Virus record (IMG/VR): IMGVR_UViG_3300017917_002782
Coordinates: 1-64,000 of that record
Strand: one strand, 5' to 3'
DNA from: a virus
Length of the DNA: 64,000 bases
Position 1 is the first letter of the stretch. Each line of letters starts with the position of its first letter. The notes under the pieces are model-generated. The model saw only the letters and a program-made list of their open reading frames with translations, ran no database searches and was not told the origin of the DNA. Below, piece after piece: positions 7,421 through 15,020 of the stretch. The translations under genes and the position numbers were made by a program.

Positions 7421-7447
7421 AAAAAACCCCCGACTTTCGCCGAGGGT
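7421..7447 (-). terminator. Terminator of the 8039-7456 operon
   Basis: Common CCCTCGGCGAAAGTCGGGGG hairpin plus T run on the minus strand. Confidence 0.87.
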
Positions 7448-7455
7448 CAATTGTG

Positions 7456-7668
7456 TTAAACCAACTTATACTCTAATATCTCTGTATCATCATCTTCGTG
7501 TAGTACATAATCTTTGGTTAAACCTCGTACCGAAACGGAATTGGTAATTTCACCATGTGAGTTCACCCACACTTGAATATAAAAGGGTTCTTGATACCAA
7601 CCATTCTTTTTAGCGATTTCACCCCAACCCTTTCTGTGAAATTCAAATTTTTCTTTATTAATATCCAT
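7456..7668 (-). CDS. Hypothetical protein, 70 aa
   Basis: MDINKEKFEFHRKGWGEIAK; small soluble protein with a WVNSHGEITNSVSVRG beta region. Its start overlaps the stop of 7658-7855 by 11 bases: third gene of a three-gene operon. Family not recognised. Confidence 0.72.
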   Translation of the reverse strand: MDINKEKFEFHRKGWGEIAKKNGWYQEPFYIQVWVNSHGEITNSVSVRGLTKDYVLHEDDDTEILEYKLV

Positions 7669-7855
7669 TTCTTTTTTTCTCTTTTGTTAGTTCACGAATA
7701 TCGGTAACGAAATGATAAAATAAAACAAATACCATAAACAAACCAAAAAAGAAAACTCCGATTTGGTTATCTGTTGGAATATCCCATTTAAAGGATGTCC
7801 AACCACTAAACACTATTGACCCAATAATGAATAGGTAACGTAGGAATGTAAACAT
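7658..7855 (-). CDS. Small membrane protein with two transmembrane segments, 65 aa
   Basis: Start taken at MFTFLRYLFIIGSIVFSGWT, whose ATG lies next to the stop of the upstream gene; the longer frame overlaps that gene. Two hydrophobic segments (residues about 4-20 and 32-50) and a basic tail (KEKKRNGY). Middle gene of an operon with 7857-8039 and 7456-7668. Role unknown. Confidence 0.7.
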   Translation of the reverse strand: MFTFLRYLFIIGSIVFSGWTSFKWDIPTDNQIGVFFFGLFMVFVLFYHFVTDIRELTKEKKRNGY

Positions 7856-7856
7856 A

Positions 7857-8039
7857 TTAGTCAAGTATTTTATATTCATCTTCACCAACAATCAAACCAA
7901 GACTTCTACCATTATCCCACTTCACGTTAATAACACCACCACCAACGTGGTAAATAGTTCCTTCTGTACCCGTTTCAATAGGGTTCGGGTCATCATTCAT
8001 ACTGATTAATTTAACCCTTTTTCCAATTAGTTCGTTCAT
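7857..8039 (-). CDS. Hypothetical SH3-like beta-barrel protein, 60 aa
   Basis: MNELIGKRVKLISMNDDPNP, then a TGTEGTIYHVGGGVINVKWD pattern typical of small SH3-like barrels (xGTxGxVxxV...VxWDNG). Such domains bind nucleic acid or protein; no specific family can be named. First gene of the operon, promoter 8061-8090. Confidence 0.7.
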   Translation of the reverse strand: MNELIGKRVKLISMNDDPNPIETGTEGTIYHVGGGVINVKWDNGRSLGLIVGEDEYKILD

Positions 8040-8060
8040 AATGTTTTAAATTTAACAATA

Positions 8061-8090
8061 CAAAGATATAACAAAAAAACAATTATACAA
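8061..8090 (-). promoter_or_regulatory. Bacteroidetes-type promoter
   Basis: TATCTTTG -7, 19 bp, TTGTATAATTG -33; TTATCCACA at 8098-8106 directly upstream. Confidence 0.85.
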
Positions 8091-8106
8091 GTAAAAGTTA
8101 TCCACA

Positions 8107-8277
8107 TTATTCATCCCCTTTTAAACACTCCTCACAGGCGTTACAACTAAAACAATACGAACAACCACAACCCTTATCTTCTTCACGATTTCCACAATCA
8201 CAACAATTGTACATACTACCACAATCGTATTGTTTACCATTTCGGTCTGTACCTAAGTAACTTGATTTTTCACACAT
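8107..8277 (-). CDS. Cysteine-rich small protein, 56 aa (probable zinc binder)
   Basis: Reading the minus strand gives MCEKSSYLGTDRNGKQ followed by a C-terminal half with 12 further Cys in CxxC/CC patterns (YNCCDCGN, GCGCSYCFSCNACEECL). This density suggests one or two zinc sites. ATG lies downstream of the promoter at 8301-8330, as for the neighbours. Its stop overlaps the TTATCCACA box of the next promoter. Function unknown. Confidence 0.75.
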   Translation of the reverse strand: MCEKSSYLGTDRNGKQYDCGSMYNCCDCGNREEDKGCGCSYCFSCNACEECLKGDE

Positions 8278-8300
8278 AACTTTATTGATTTAACGTAGTA

Positions 8301-8330
8301 CAAAGATATAACAAATTTTTAATTATACAA
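8301..8330 (-). promoter_or_regulatory. Bacteroidetes-type promoter
   Basis: TATCTTTG -7, 19 bp, TTGTATAATT -33. Drives the Cys-rich gene. Confidence 0.85.
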
Positions 8331-8364
8331 ATTTTTTTTTCACCCGTGTTCACCGGATGCAACT

Positions 8365-8421
8365 ATTAGTCTGGAGTGTACTACAACACCTGATAGTGTA
8401 ATACAGATTTCCAGACTAAAT
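8365..8421. repeat. Intergenic dyad element 8
   Basis: TATTAGTCTGGAGTGTACTAC, then CTGATAGTGTAATAC, then TTCCAGACTAAAT. Confidence 0.86.
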
Positions 8422-8464
8422 TCGATCCCCGGTACTGTTCGAGTTCCCTGACGAAACGTATGGA

Positions 8465-8498
8465 CAAAAAAAATCCCCACCGATTTGGTGAGGACTTT
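8465..8498 (-). terminator. Terminator of the 8516-8920 gene
   Basis: Minus strand AGTCCTCACCAAATCGGTGG then GGATT and a run of T. Confidence 0.82.
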
Positions 8499-8515
8499 CA
8501 TTAGGTCAGTTGAGG

Positions 8516-8920
8516 TTAGTTAGGACACATACCCATTTGAATTAGTGTGTCGGTAACTGATTGGGGTTTGGTGTCAACATCAATCTCATATATCTCATCG
8601 TAACCCGTAACTTCACTTGAAAATCTTAAATGTAACTTACTCTCATCCTCATCAAAAATCATTTCACATCCACAAAGAATCTCACATTCTTCTTCAACTA
8701 TTAGGTGATTGGTAATAAATGAAACCGCGAGAATACCCTTGATTGGGTCATTGAGCGGTAAATCAAAAGGAGTAGTCATTCCACCCCTTTCCCCTCTTTG
8801 AACTAAAAAATGGATTTTTCTACCGATAGAGAATACATCAATAGTACCCTCACTAACCATTTGGTTGAACGAATTTTTTGTACCTTGTACGAAAATTTCA
8901 ATTTTTTCTTCTGTTGTCAT
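8516..8920 (-). CDS. Hypothetical protein, 134 aa
   Basis: Start at MTTEEKIEIFVQGTKNSF, with AACATT leader. Alpha/beta protein with a central Cys pair (CEILCGCEMIF). Family not recognised. Promoter 8941-8970, terminator 8465-8498. Confidence 0.75.
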   Translation of the reverse strand: MTTEEKIEIFVQGTKNSFNQMVSEGTIDVFSIGRKIHFLVQRGERGGMTTPFDLPLNDPIKGILAVSFITNHLIVEEECEILCGCEMIFDEDESKLHLRFSSEVTGYDEIYEIDVDTKPQSVTDTLIQMGMCPN

Positions 8921-8940
8921 AATGTTTAAATTTAACAATA

Positions 8941-8970
8941 CAAAGATATAACAAAAATAAATTAATACAA
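8941..8970 (-). promoter_or_regulatory. Bacteroidetes-type promoter
   Basis: TATCTTTG -7, 19 bp, TTGTATTAATT -33; TTATCAACA/TTATCCACA pair at 8978-8996 upstream. Confidence 0.85.
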
Positions 8971-9035
8971 GAGAAAGTTATCAACACTTATCCACACAGA
9001 CGAAGAACAAGAATGGACGGGAAGGTTCAGGGGGA

Positions 9036-9091
9036 TTTAGTCTGGAATGTAGTACAACAACTGATAATGTAATACGATGTTCCAGACAAAA
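9036..9091. repeat. Intergenic dyad element 9
   Basis: TTTAGTCTGGAATGTAGTAC, CTGATAATGTAATACG, TTCCAGACAAAAT. Confidence 0.86.
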
Positions 9092-9142
9092 TCGGCATCG
9101 ATCAGGGATGGTAGGGTTCGAGTGGTACCTGAGGAAGTAACA

Positions 9143-9177
9143 TAAAAAAACCCCCGATGGAAGTTCCACCGAGGGTC
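9143..9177 (-). terminator. Terminator of the 9225-9542 gene
   Basis: Minus strand CCCTCGGTGGAACTTCCATC then GGGGG and a T run. Confidence 0.85.
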
Positions 9178-9224
9178 GTGTAAGTCAAAATTAAACCATG
9201 AATATAATAAACAAAAAAAATCCT

Positions 9225-9542
9225 CTATTTTGAAAAAATCACATCAATATCTTCGGGTGATAGAATTGGTGTTTGGTCTAAATCCGTATCATCCCCAACA
9301 TGGACGTAAACGTCAAACGAACCCTCAAATTCGTTATCAACAACTGATACTACTACAACATCTTCATCCCAATTGTAAACCAACTCCTTTATCTCTTTGA
9401 ATAAGAAGTCGATTATCTTTTGACAATCTTCTTTGGTTTCAGTTCCTTTTTCTGATACGAAGTCTACAACTTCTAAGTTACGATTAACACTAATACTAAG
9501 GTCAGTACGTAAGTTTGTGTTTGTTCTAATGTGGTTTGTCAT
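9225..9542 (-). CDS. Hypothetical acidic protein, 105 aa
   Basis: MTNHIRTNTNLRTDLSISVN; alternating beta strands (DEDVVVVSVVDNEFEGSFDV) and acidic C-terminus. Family not recognised. Promoter 9571-9600. Confidence 0.75.
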   Translation of the reverse strand: MTNHIRTNTNLRTDLSISVNRNLEVVDFVSEKGTETKEDCQKIIDFLFKEIKELVYNWDEDVVVVSVVDNEFEGSFDVYVHVGDDTDLDQTPILSPEDIDVIFSK

Positions 9543-9570
9543 AATGTTTTTTTTATTGATTTAACGAGTA

Positions 9571-9600
9571 CAAAGATATAACCTTTTTAAATTAATACAA
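9571..9600 (-). promoter_or_regulatory. Bacteroidetes-type promoter
   Basis: TATCTTTG -7, 19 bp, TTGTATTAATT -33; TTATCCACA at 9617-9625 upstream. Confidence 0.85.
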
Positions 9601-9674
9601 ATTTTTTTTTATGAAGTTATCCACAAGTAATCAACACAGACGAAGAACAAGAAGGGACGGGAAGACACAGGAAA

Positions 9675-9732
9675 TTTTAGTCTGGTGCGTACTACAACAA
9701 CTGATAGTGTAATACGATGTTCCAGACAAAAT
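9675..9732. repeat. Intergenic dyad element 10
   Basis: TTTTAGTCTGGTGCGTACTAC, CTGATAGTGTAATACG, TTCCAGACAAAATG. Its right flank, read in reverse complement (ACTCACCTGTC), equals the left flank of element 7, as if the element can occur in either orientation. Confidence 0.86.
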
Positions 9733-9781
9733 GTTAATCCGGACGACAGGTGAGTTCTTCAAGGACGAGTGGTATGAAAAC

Positions 9782-9811
9782 AAAAAACCCCCGATATTTC
9801 TACCGAGGGTT
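9782..9811 (-). terminator. Terminator of the 9835-10161 gene
   Basis: Minus strand CCCTCGGTAGAAATATCGGG then GG and a T run. Confidence 0.86.
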
Positions 9812-9834
9812 AGATTATATGAAACAGAAAAAGA

Positions 9835-10161
9835 CTAATCCTTGTATGCTTTTATCCTTTCAACATTGTTGTCAATGATTTCAACAAGGTCATCAAAGTA
9901 AACCATGTCAAACGATTTAACCACGTTCCCATGTGTACTCATTAGGTGTACGTTGTAAGTGTCAGTCCAATCTAATGTAATAAGAACATAACCTTTGTGG
10001 TGGTGTCCGTTTACCTTAAACATTAACCCTTTACCAAACACGTTGGTTAGTTTATTAACCCCCCAACTCCAATAAACTGAACCACTACTTTTAAGAAGTA
10101 ATAAAGTTTCGTTTACGTTGAACTCCATTTTTAAAAGTTCCTCAATTTTTGAAATGTCCAT
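9835..10161 (-). CDS. Hypothetical protein, 108 aa
   Basis: MDISKIEELLKMEFNVNETL; helical N-terminus then a beta-rich centre with GHHHKGYVLITLDWTDTYN. Family not recognised. Promoter 10185-10214, terminator 9782-9811. Confidence 0.75.
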   Translation of the reverse strand: MDISKIEELLKMEFNVNETLLLLKSSGSVYWSWGVNKLTNVFGKGLMFKVNGHHHKGYVLITLDWTDTYNVHLMSTHGNVVKSFDMVYFDDLVEIIDNNVERIKAYKD

Positions 10162-10184
10162 AGTTTTTATTGATTTAACGAATA

Positions 10185-10214
10185 CAAAGATATAACAATT
10201 TTAAATTAATACAA
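10185..10214 (-). promoter_or_regulatory. Bacteroidetes-type promoter
   Basis: TATCTTTG -7, 19 bp, TTGTATTAATT -33; TTATCAACA and TTATCCACA at 10222-10240 upstream. Confidence 0.85.
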
Positions 10215-10281
10215 GTAAAAGTTATCAACACTTATCCACAACACAGACCACCCTGAAGATGATCCAGGACTCACCAGATCT

Positions 10282-10322
10282 ATTTTAGTCTGGAACCCAT
10301 CACACATATTCCAGACTAAAAT
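10282..10322. repeat. Intergenic dyad element 11
   Basis: TTTTAGTCTGGAAC ... ATTCCAGACTAAAA with short centre. Confidence 0.84.
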
Positions 10323-10364
10323 TTATCACCGGCAGATCACGGGTGAGTACCTGATGGAGTAACA

Positions 10365-10394
10365 TAAAAAAACCCCCGACTTCCGCCGAGGGTT
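10365..10394 (-). terminator. Terminator of the 10451-10765 gene
   Basis: Minus strand CCCTCGGCGGAAGTCGGGGG followed by seven T. Confidence 0.87.
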
Positions 10395-10450
10395 TATTAA
10401 ATCAAATAGTGTTCCTTTATCAATCAAGTCCCACCAAACCCCTTAACTTC

Positions 10451-10765
10451 TTATTGTGAAAGAAACCCCAATAGTTCATGTCTATTCACACCACACGAAT
10501 AAGTTAAACCACTATCCGTTTTTAAAACCAATCTAAGATAACCCAAGTGTCTAACATCACCACTATCAAAATGGTATGTAACACCTTTAGAGGTTGTGAA
10601 TTGTCCTTTAATACAATAATCACCACATTCAAACTTCAAGTCAACACATCCACCACTTTTGAATATGTTTCTTAACCTTGTACGTTCCTTTTCAAAGAAT
10701 CTTACTTTAAACTCTCTGAAATCTTCAAAGGTTAATTTTCTACCTATATTTTTACTTACTAACAT
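10451..10765 (-). CDS. Hypothetical protein, 104 aa
   Basis: MLVSKNIGRKLTFEDFREFK; basic, with three Cys (GGCVDLKFECGDYCIKG, residues about 39-55) that could bind metal. Family not recognised. Last gene of the minus-strand early block; a divergent plus-strand gene begins 357 bp away. Confidence 0.75.
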   Translation of the reverse strand: MLVSKNIGRKLTFEDFREFKVRFFEKERTRLRNIFKSGGCVDLKFECGDYCIKGQFTTSKGVTYHFDSGDVRHLGYLRLVLKTDSGLTYSCGVNRHELLGFLSQ

Positions 10766-10790
10766 ACCATTTGTTTTTTAAATGTGGATA

Positions 10791-10820
10791 CAAAGATATA
10801 ACAAAAATAAATTAATACAA
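10791..10820 (-). promoter_or_regulatory. Bacteroidetes-type promoter
   Basis: TATCTTTG -7, 19 bp, TTGTATTAATT -33; TTATCAACA at 10828-10836 upstream. Confidence 0.85.
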
Positions 10821-10874
10821 GTGAAAGTTATCAACAGATACGAAGAAGGGAAATTCACCGGAAGACGCCAGATA

Positions 10875-10988
10875 ATTTAGTCTGGAAATTTCTGTTTAAC
10901 CTTTTACACAAAAACTTAAACAAGGACTCCAGACAGATTTTTTTCAGGTCCACCGTACCAACGGGTTAGTATAAATTCCAGACTAAAT
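10875..10988. repeat. Intergenic dyad element 12 (double length)
   Basis: TTTAGTCTGGAA at 10877, a middle TCCAGACAGA at 10928 and TTCCAGACTAAAT at 10977: three half-sites over about 113 bp. It fills the gap between the divergent promoters at 10791 and 11065; nothing else is seen in this 356-bp intergenic stretch apart from the TTATC boxes. Confidence 0.82.
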
Positions 10989-11064
10989 ATAAATCCGGAC
11001 GGTCGGGTTCGGGTGGTCGGAGTTATTAACAAATTCAGTGTGGATAACTTAATAAAAAAAATAC

Positions 11065-11094
11065 TTGTATAATTCAAAATTCGTTATATCTTTG
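11065..11094 (+). promoter_or_regulatory. Bacteroidetes-type promoter, plus strand
   Basis: TTGTATAATTC -33, 19 bp, TATCTTTG -7; TGTGGATAA at 11039-11047 upstream. The mirror image of the minus-strand promoters. Confidence 0.87.
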
Positions 11095-11121
11095 TACTCG
11101 TTAAATCAATAAAACAAAGTT

Positions 11122-11655
11122 ATGACAACAGAAAAAAAATCAGTAAAAATCAACAAGGTTGAACTTTTACAATTATTAGTAGGTATTGAAAAATCAACTT
11201 TCATTAACCTTGTTACTGAAACAAAGGTACGAATGAACAAAACAAACAATCCGTACTTTGATAAGGTAATCAAAAGAAACAAGTGTACATACCTTGTTGG
11301 TAATGACTACGAAAAAAGAGTAAACAACAACGAAGTAAAAGAGGGTTTAGAAGGGGATTTTAAATCAGAAGAAATGAAAGGTAAAAAACACATTAGTAAG
11401 TGTGTTTGTGTAGATACCAAAACAGAGAGTGTTCACTACTTAATGGTTGAAAGATTTGATGAAGTTACACCACAGAAAACAGAATACATTTTTGAGGGTA
11501 ACGGAATTGATAAACAACTTTTTGAAAGTTATATGACAAAGGTTTACGAAAGTAAGAAACAAGAACAAGATAGAAAAGTTATGGTAATAACCCCTAAACT
11601 TGATAGTATCAAAGAAATGAGTTTAGAGGGTACTCATTACATAGTTGAGGAATAA
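11122..11655 (+). CDS. Hypothetical protein, 177 aa
   Basis: MTTEKKSVKINKVELLQLLV; soluble, Lys/Glu-rich, with repeated VxTxTxSVHYLMVERF-like strands. The pattern 'xxxKINKxELLxLLVGIExSTFINLVTET' reads like a conserved phage early protein but I cannot name it. Promoter 11065-11094 and terminator 11678-11705 make it monocistronic. Confidence 0.8.
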   Translation: MTTEKKSVKINKVELLQLLVGIEKSTFINLVTETKVRMNKTNNPYFDKVIKRNKCTYLVGNDYEKRVNNNEVKEGLEGDFKSEEMKGKKHISKCVCVDTKTESVHYLMVERFDEVTPQKTEYIFEGNGIDKQLFESYMTKVYESKKQEQDRKVMVITPKLDSIKEMSLEGTHYIVEE

Positions 11656-11677
11656 AAGTGTCTTAAAACGAAAGAAA

Positions 11678-11705
11678 AAGGGGTACATTAGTTACCCCTT
11701 TTTTT
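11678..11705 (+). terminator. Terminator of the 11122-11655 gene
   Basis: AAGGGGTACATTAGTTACCCC followed by TTTTTTT. Confidence 0.88.
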
Positions 11706-11969
11706 ATGTACCGAAGTTGAGGTGAAGGTTGAAGGGACATACCCCCGTCCCGATTTAGTCTGGAACCCCCTCCGTATATACCCCTCCCCCCTCCCGTATC
11801 CCCCCTTATATATAGGTTTTAGGGGTCTAAAATAGGGGGGTCAATACCCTAAATCAAATTTTTCCAGAAATTTTTTGGAAAAGTCAAAAATGGGGTCCTT
11901 TTAGAAAAAAAAATTTTCCAGAATTTTTCAAAAATTTGGACATTTTATTTTTTTTTATATTTTTGTATT
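11706..11969. other. Intergenic stretch with C-rich tract and AT-rich repeats
   Basis: Contains a solitary TTTAGTCTGGAA half-site at 11754-11765 without its partner, a C-rich tract at 11766-11806 (four or more G runs on the minus strand, potential G-quadruplex) and an imperfect TTTTTCCAGAAATTTTT repeat at 11860-11935. No coding region seen. Confidence 0.6.
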
Positions 11970-13268
11970 ATGAGTAATACACACACCGAAGAAAATTTAG
12001 ATAATGTAATTTCAAAATATGTGGGAATGGAATATGGTCCCTTTATTATTACTAAATTTGTGGGTAGATATGCACCAACGGGTGAAGTACACGAAAGAAA
12101 TTATTTCGAAAAGGAATGTAAGTTCTGTGGTAGGAAAACAACCATCAATACTTCCATAATAAAAAAACAATTAAAAGAGAACCCAGTTTGTCGATGTCGT
12201 GGTAAAATTAATATACATACCAACGAAAAGAAATGTACCTGTTGTAATAAATGGTTTCCTGCAACTTTAGAGTATTTCCATAAATTCGGTAACAGGAGTT
12301 TCAACTTATCATATTACTGTATAAAATGTGATAACGAAAAGCATAGTGTTCGTAGAAAAAGATATCGGGAAAAACAACCTAAGTCAATAAGAACGAGAAA
12401 TCATACGGGTACCAAAAAACCCATAGAAACAATCGATAATGATGTGATAAAATTAAATGAAGAGTTCTTAGGTAAAGAATTCGGATCATTTGTTGTTATA
12501 AGTTATGATGGGAGATATAAAAAGGGTAATTCAACACATGAGAGATATTACTTCAAGAAGGAATGTAAGTTCTGTGGTAAACAGACTATTCAACCCGTAT
12601 CCCAACTTAGAACGTCAATAAAGAATGAAATTAAGTGTAACTACTGTAGAGAAACGGTTAATGTCCACACCAACGAAAAAAAGTGTGCTGATTGTAATCT
12701 ATGGTTTCCCGCAACCTACGAACACTTTCCCCTATCAAAAAACAGATTTTTTGGTCTTCATTATTATTGTTTGGGGTGTCACAATAAAAAAGGTAGAAAA
12801 AGAAGAGAATCCAAAGAGGTCAGAAACAAAGAATATGAACAAAAGAAAGAAAGAACTAAAACCGATCCCTTATTCAAACTATCGTGTAGAATAAGGGTTC
12901 AAATTAAAAACTACATCAAGAGAGTTGATGTTAAAAACCCTAAACCTTGTAAAACCACCGATATATTAAGTTGTTCTTTTTTTGAGTTCAAAGAGTATTT
13001 AGAAAAACAATTCGATGATAAAATGTCGTGGGAAAATTATGGTAAATGGCATTTAGAACACATCATTCCAGTATCTTATGGCGAAACTGTTAATGAAATC
13101 GTTGAATTATGTCACTATACTAATTATAGGCCACTGTGGGGTAGTGAAAATATAAGTAAAAGTAATAAACTACATATCGATGAAATATCTGAAGAAAATA
13201 GAATCAAATATAAAAAATTTATAGATAGATATGTCAAAAACCCAAGATATGTTCGATATGATGAATAA
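11970..13268 (+). CDS. HNH homing-type endonuclease with tandem zinc-binding repeats
   Basis: 432 aa. Two similar N-terminal repeats (residues about 12-140 and 155-275), each with EYGPFIITKFVGRY-like start, KECKFCG, RCR/CNYC and NEKKCTCCNKWFPAT then CIKCDNEK, i.e. several CxxC pairs for zinc. The C-terminal HNH motif is WHLEHIIPVSYG (about 363-374) followed by NYRPLWGSENISKSNK. Free-standing HNH nucleases are common mobile genes in phages and act on DNA. No strong SD; the gene begins right after a long AT-rich leader. Confident in HNH, less in homing behaviour. Confidence 0.88.
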   Translation: MSNTHTEENLDNVISKYVGMEYGPFIITKFVGRYAPTGEVHERNYFEKECKFCGRKTTINTSIIKKQLKENPVCRCRGKINIHTNEKKCTCCNKWFPATLEYFHKFGNRSFNLSYYCIKCDNEKHSVRRKRYREKQPKSIRTRNHTGTKKPIETIDNDVIKLNEEFLGKEFGSFVVISYDGRYKKGNSTHERYYFKKECKFCGKQTIQPVSQLRTSIKNEIKCNYCRETVNVHTNEKKCADCNLWFPATYEHFPLSKNRFFGLHYYCLGCHNKKGRKRRESKEVRNKEYEQKKERTKTDPLFKLSCRIRVQIKNYIKRVDVKNPKPCKTTDILSCSFFEFKEYLEKQFDDKMSWENYGKWHLEHIIPVSYGETVNEIVELCHYTNYRPLWGSENISKSNKLHIDEISEENRIKYKKFIDRYVKNPRYVRYDE

Positions 13269-13328
13269 GACTTAGTGTAAAAAAACCTCTACATAACCGA
13301 AAAAAAATTTTTCAAAAATTTCTGCATC

Positions 13329-13337
13329 ATATTTATA
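13329..13337 (+). promoter_or_regulatory. Late-type motif ATATTTATA
   Basis: ATATTTATA lies 4 bases before the ATG at 13342. The same motif (ATATTTAT[AT]) precedes most genes from here to 43 kb and at 62.4 kb in sense orientation. Confidence 0.6.
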
Positions 13338-13341
13338 TAAT

Positions 13342-13458
13342 ATGAAAATATTAATCACAGAATCACAACTAAAAGAGATAATTAAAGTCAGATCCGAAAA
13401 AGAGGATAATAGTGATATTATCAAATCGTCAAATAACAGACTGATGATGTGTGATTAA
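13342..13458 (+). CDS. 38-aa peptide consisting mainly of a virion-targeting-type leader
   Basis: MKILITESQLKEIIKVRS then a short charged tail ending RLMMCD. The leader matches the MKxIIxExQLKxII type that starts many late proteins in this window. It may be a remnant of a larger gene or a genuine short peptide. ATATTTATA directly precedes the ATG, and the next gene starts 23 bp downstream. Confidence 0.6.
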   Translation: MKILITESQLKEIIKVRSEKEDNSDIIKSSNNRLMMCD

Positions 13459-13481
13459 TATTTATTCTTAAACTACTTATA

Positions 13482-15020
13482 ATGGCAAATAACAAAGCCT
13501 TTGCATATAATCCATCAAATATAAATGTTGACGGGACAATCAATGTTGGAGATCTTGCTATCGGTTTCAAAAAACAAAGTTATGCAAATAATTTTAGTGG
13601 ATTAACATGGTGGGGAGGTCCCGATGAAGATCAAGGATACGTCATTGCATACCCCCAACCATCAAATACACATCCAACCCCTTTGGGGTTGAATTGGAAC
13701 CCAAATAGACTTGGTAGTGGTAACACCTTATCAAATTCAAATAGGACAATAACAAATACGGGTTATAATACATCCGTTTTGGGAACAAATTTCATAACAG
13801 GTTCAACCCTAGTCATGTATAGTATAAGTGTGGAACAAACTGTAAATGGTGTCATAGGTTTTGGTAAAGATGATATGAATTTATCGTCTTATGTTGGTTC
13901 AGATGACTTTAAAAGTATTGGGTTCTCTTTTGATGGTTACCTTTATTATGGTGGTAACGTAATAGGTTCGTCACTACCAACTTGGGGTATCAATAGAGAC
14001 ATTGTTGATATTTGTGCTGATACCATAAATGACAAAATTTGGATTAGAGTTAATAATGGTAATTGGAACAATGATGGTAATCAAAACCCATCCAATAATG
14101 TATCAGATTATAGTTTACAGGGTTTATCGGACTTTTATCCTGCAATAACATCATATAGAGAAGATAATACCTCAGAGGTATTATTTTTAACACAACCAGA
14201 ATATTCGGTACCTGGCGAATTTACTTACCTGACAAGAATATTTGCATCGGTTGGTTTTTGGGGAACAAAAAATTATGTGGACCCATTTGATGACCAAACA
14301 TTTTTAAATTTGGCACAAAATGTAACCAATCAAACATTTACATCGGCGGTTAATGCCAGTAATTGGTTATGGGATAACGGGTATTGGAATTCATATTATA
14401 GCCCAATTATAGTTAAACTTGATGCTTCAAATACTTTATCATATTCTGGTTCGGGTTCCGTTTGGTATGATCTAACCGACAATTCAAATAACGGGACAAT
14501 TGTAAATGCAACATATAATTCAGTATCAGGTGGAACTTTTTATTTTGATGGTGATGATGATTATGTGTCAATTGGACAACCAATCTCTGGTGGTTCAAGT
14601 TATTCAATATGTGCATGGGTTAATGTTAGGGACGCAATTGAGTCACGTAATATTGTGTCGTCTGAAAACACCCCCTTTTGGGTTGCCAATTCAAATCTAT
14701 ATGCTGGTCTTGCTGGAAATTACACTTTGGTTGAATATAGTAATTTTCCATCAGATCAATGGATGTTTGTGTCGGTGACTTTTGATGACCCATCAAATAC
14801 CATGAAATTATATGTAAATGGTGTTCTTGAAGATACAAACACAAATGTCACATCATCATATAGTGCGGAAGATATGTACATTGGTTCACATTTTTATTCA
14901 GGTGTGAATGTGTCGTTTTGGTCAGGATATATTTCAAAAGTATATATCTTCTCAGCAGCACAAAGAGATGATGAAATCTTGGCGTTGTTTAATAGAACAA
15001 AATCACAATACGGGTTTTAA
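13482..15020 (+). CDS. Tail fibre / adhesin with LamG (concanavalin A-like) domain
   Basis: 512 aa, Asn/Ser/Gly-rich like phage fibres. The first 290 residues include a SPRY/lectin-like section (TWWGGPDEDQGYVIAYPQP; GFSFDGYLYYGG). Residues about 310-505 form a LamG-type domain: VKLDASNTLSYSGSGSVWYD, GTFYFDGDDDYVSIG, SICAWVNVRD, WMFVSVTFDDPSNTMKLYVN and YIGSHFYSGV. Predicted role: binding host-surface glycans. Preceded by AATATTTATT. No leader of the capsid-targeting type. Confidence 0.85.
   Translation: MANNKAFAYNPSNINVDGTINVGDLAIGFKKQSYANNFSGLTWWGGPDEDQGYVIAYPQPSNTHPTPLGLNWNPNRLGSGNTLSNSNRTITNTGYNTSVLGTNFITGSTLVMYSISVEQTVNGVIGFGKDDMNLSSYVGSDDFKSIGFSFDGYLYYGGNVIGSSLPTWGINRDIVDICADTINDKIWIRVNNGNWNNDGNQNPSNNVSDYSLQGLSDFYPAITSYREDNTSEVLFLTQPEYSVPGEFTYLTRIFASVGFWGTKNYVDPFDDQTFLNLAQNVTNQTFTSAVNASNWLWDNGYWNSYYSPIIVKLDASNTLSYSGSGSVWYDLTDNSNNGTIVNATYNSVSGGTFYFDGDDDYVSIGQPISGGSSYSICAWVNVRDAIESRNIVSSENTPFWVANSNLYAGLAGNYTLVEYSNFPSDQWMFVSVTFDDPSNTMKLYVNGVLEDTNTNVTSSYSAEDMYIGSHFYSGVNVSFWSGYISKVYIFSAAQRDDEILALFNRTKSQYGF

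Larger units (their letters stand above)
6472..11047. repeat. Family of TTATCCACA / TTATCAACA boxes
   Basis: Copies at 6472, 6489 (inverted), 6769, 6784 (inverted), 7275, 8098, 8978 (TTATCAACA), 8988, 9617, 10222 (TTATCAACA), 10232, 10828 (TTATCAACA) and 11039 (inverted). Identical to the bacterial DnaA-box consensus TTATCCACA. Almost all lie 5-20 bp upstream of a -33 element, so they could be regulator sites as well as an origin signature. Confidence 0.75.

Noticed and set aside
13482-14844. Several long shadow frames on both strands inside the fibre gene
   Set aside because: No promoter or start context; composition is that of antisense or shifted frames of the fibre gene.
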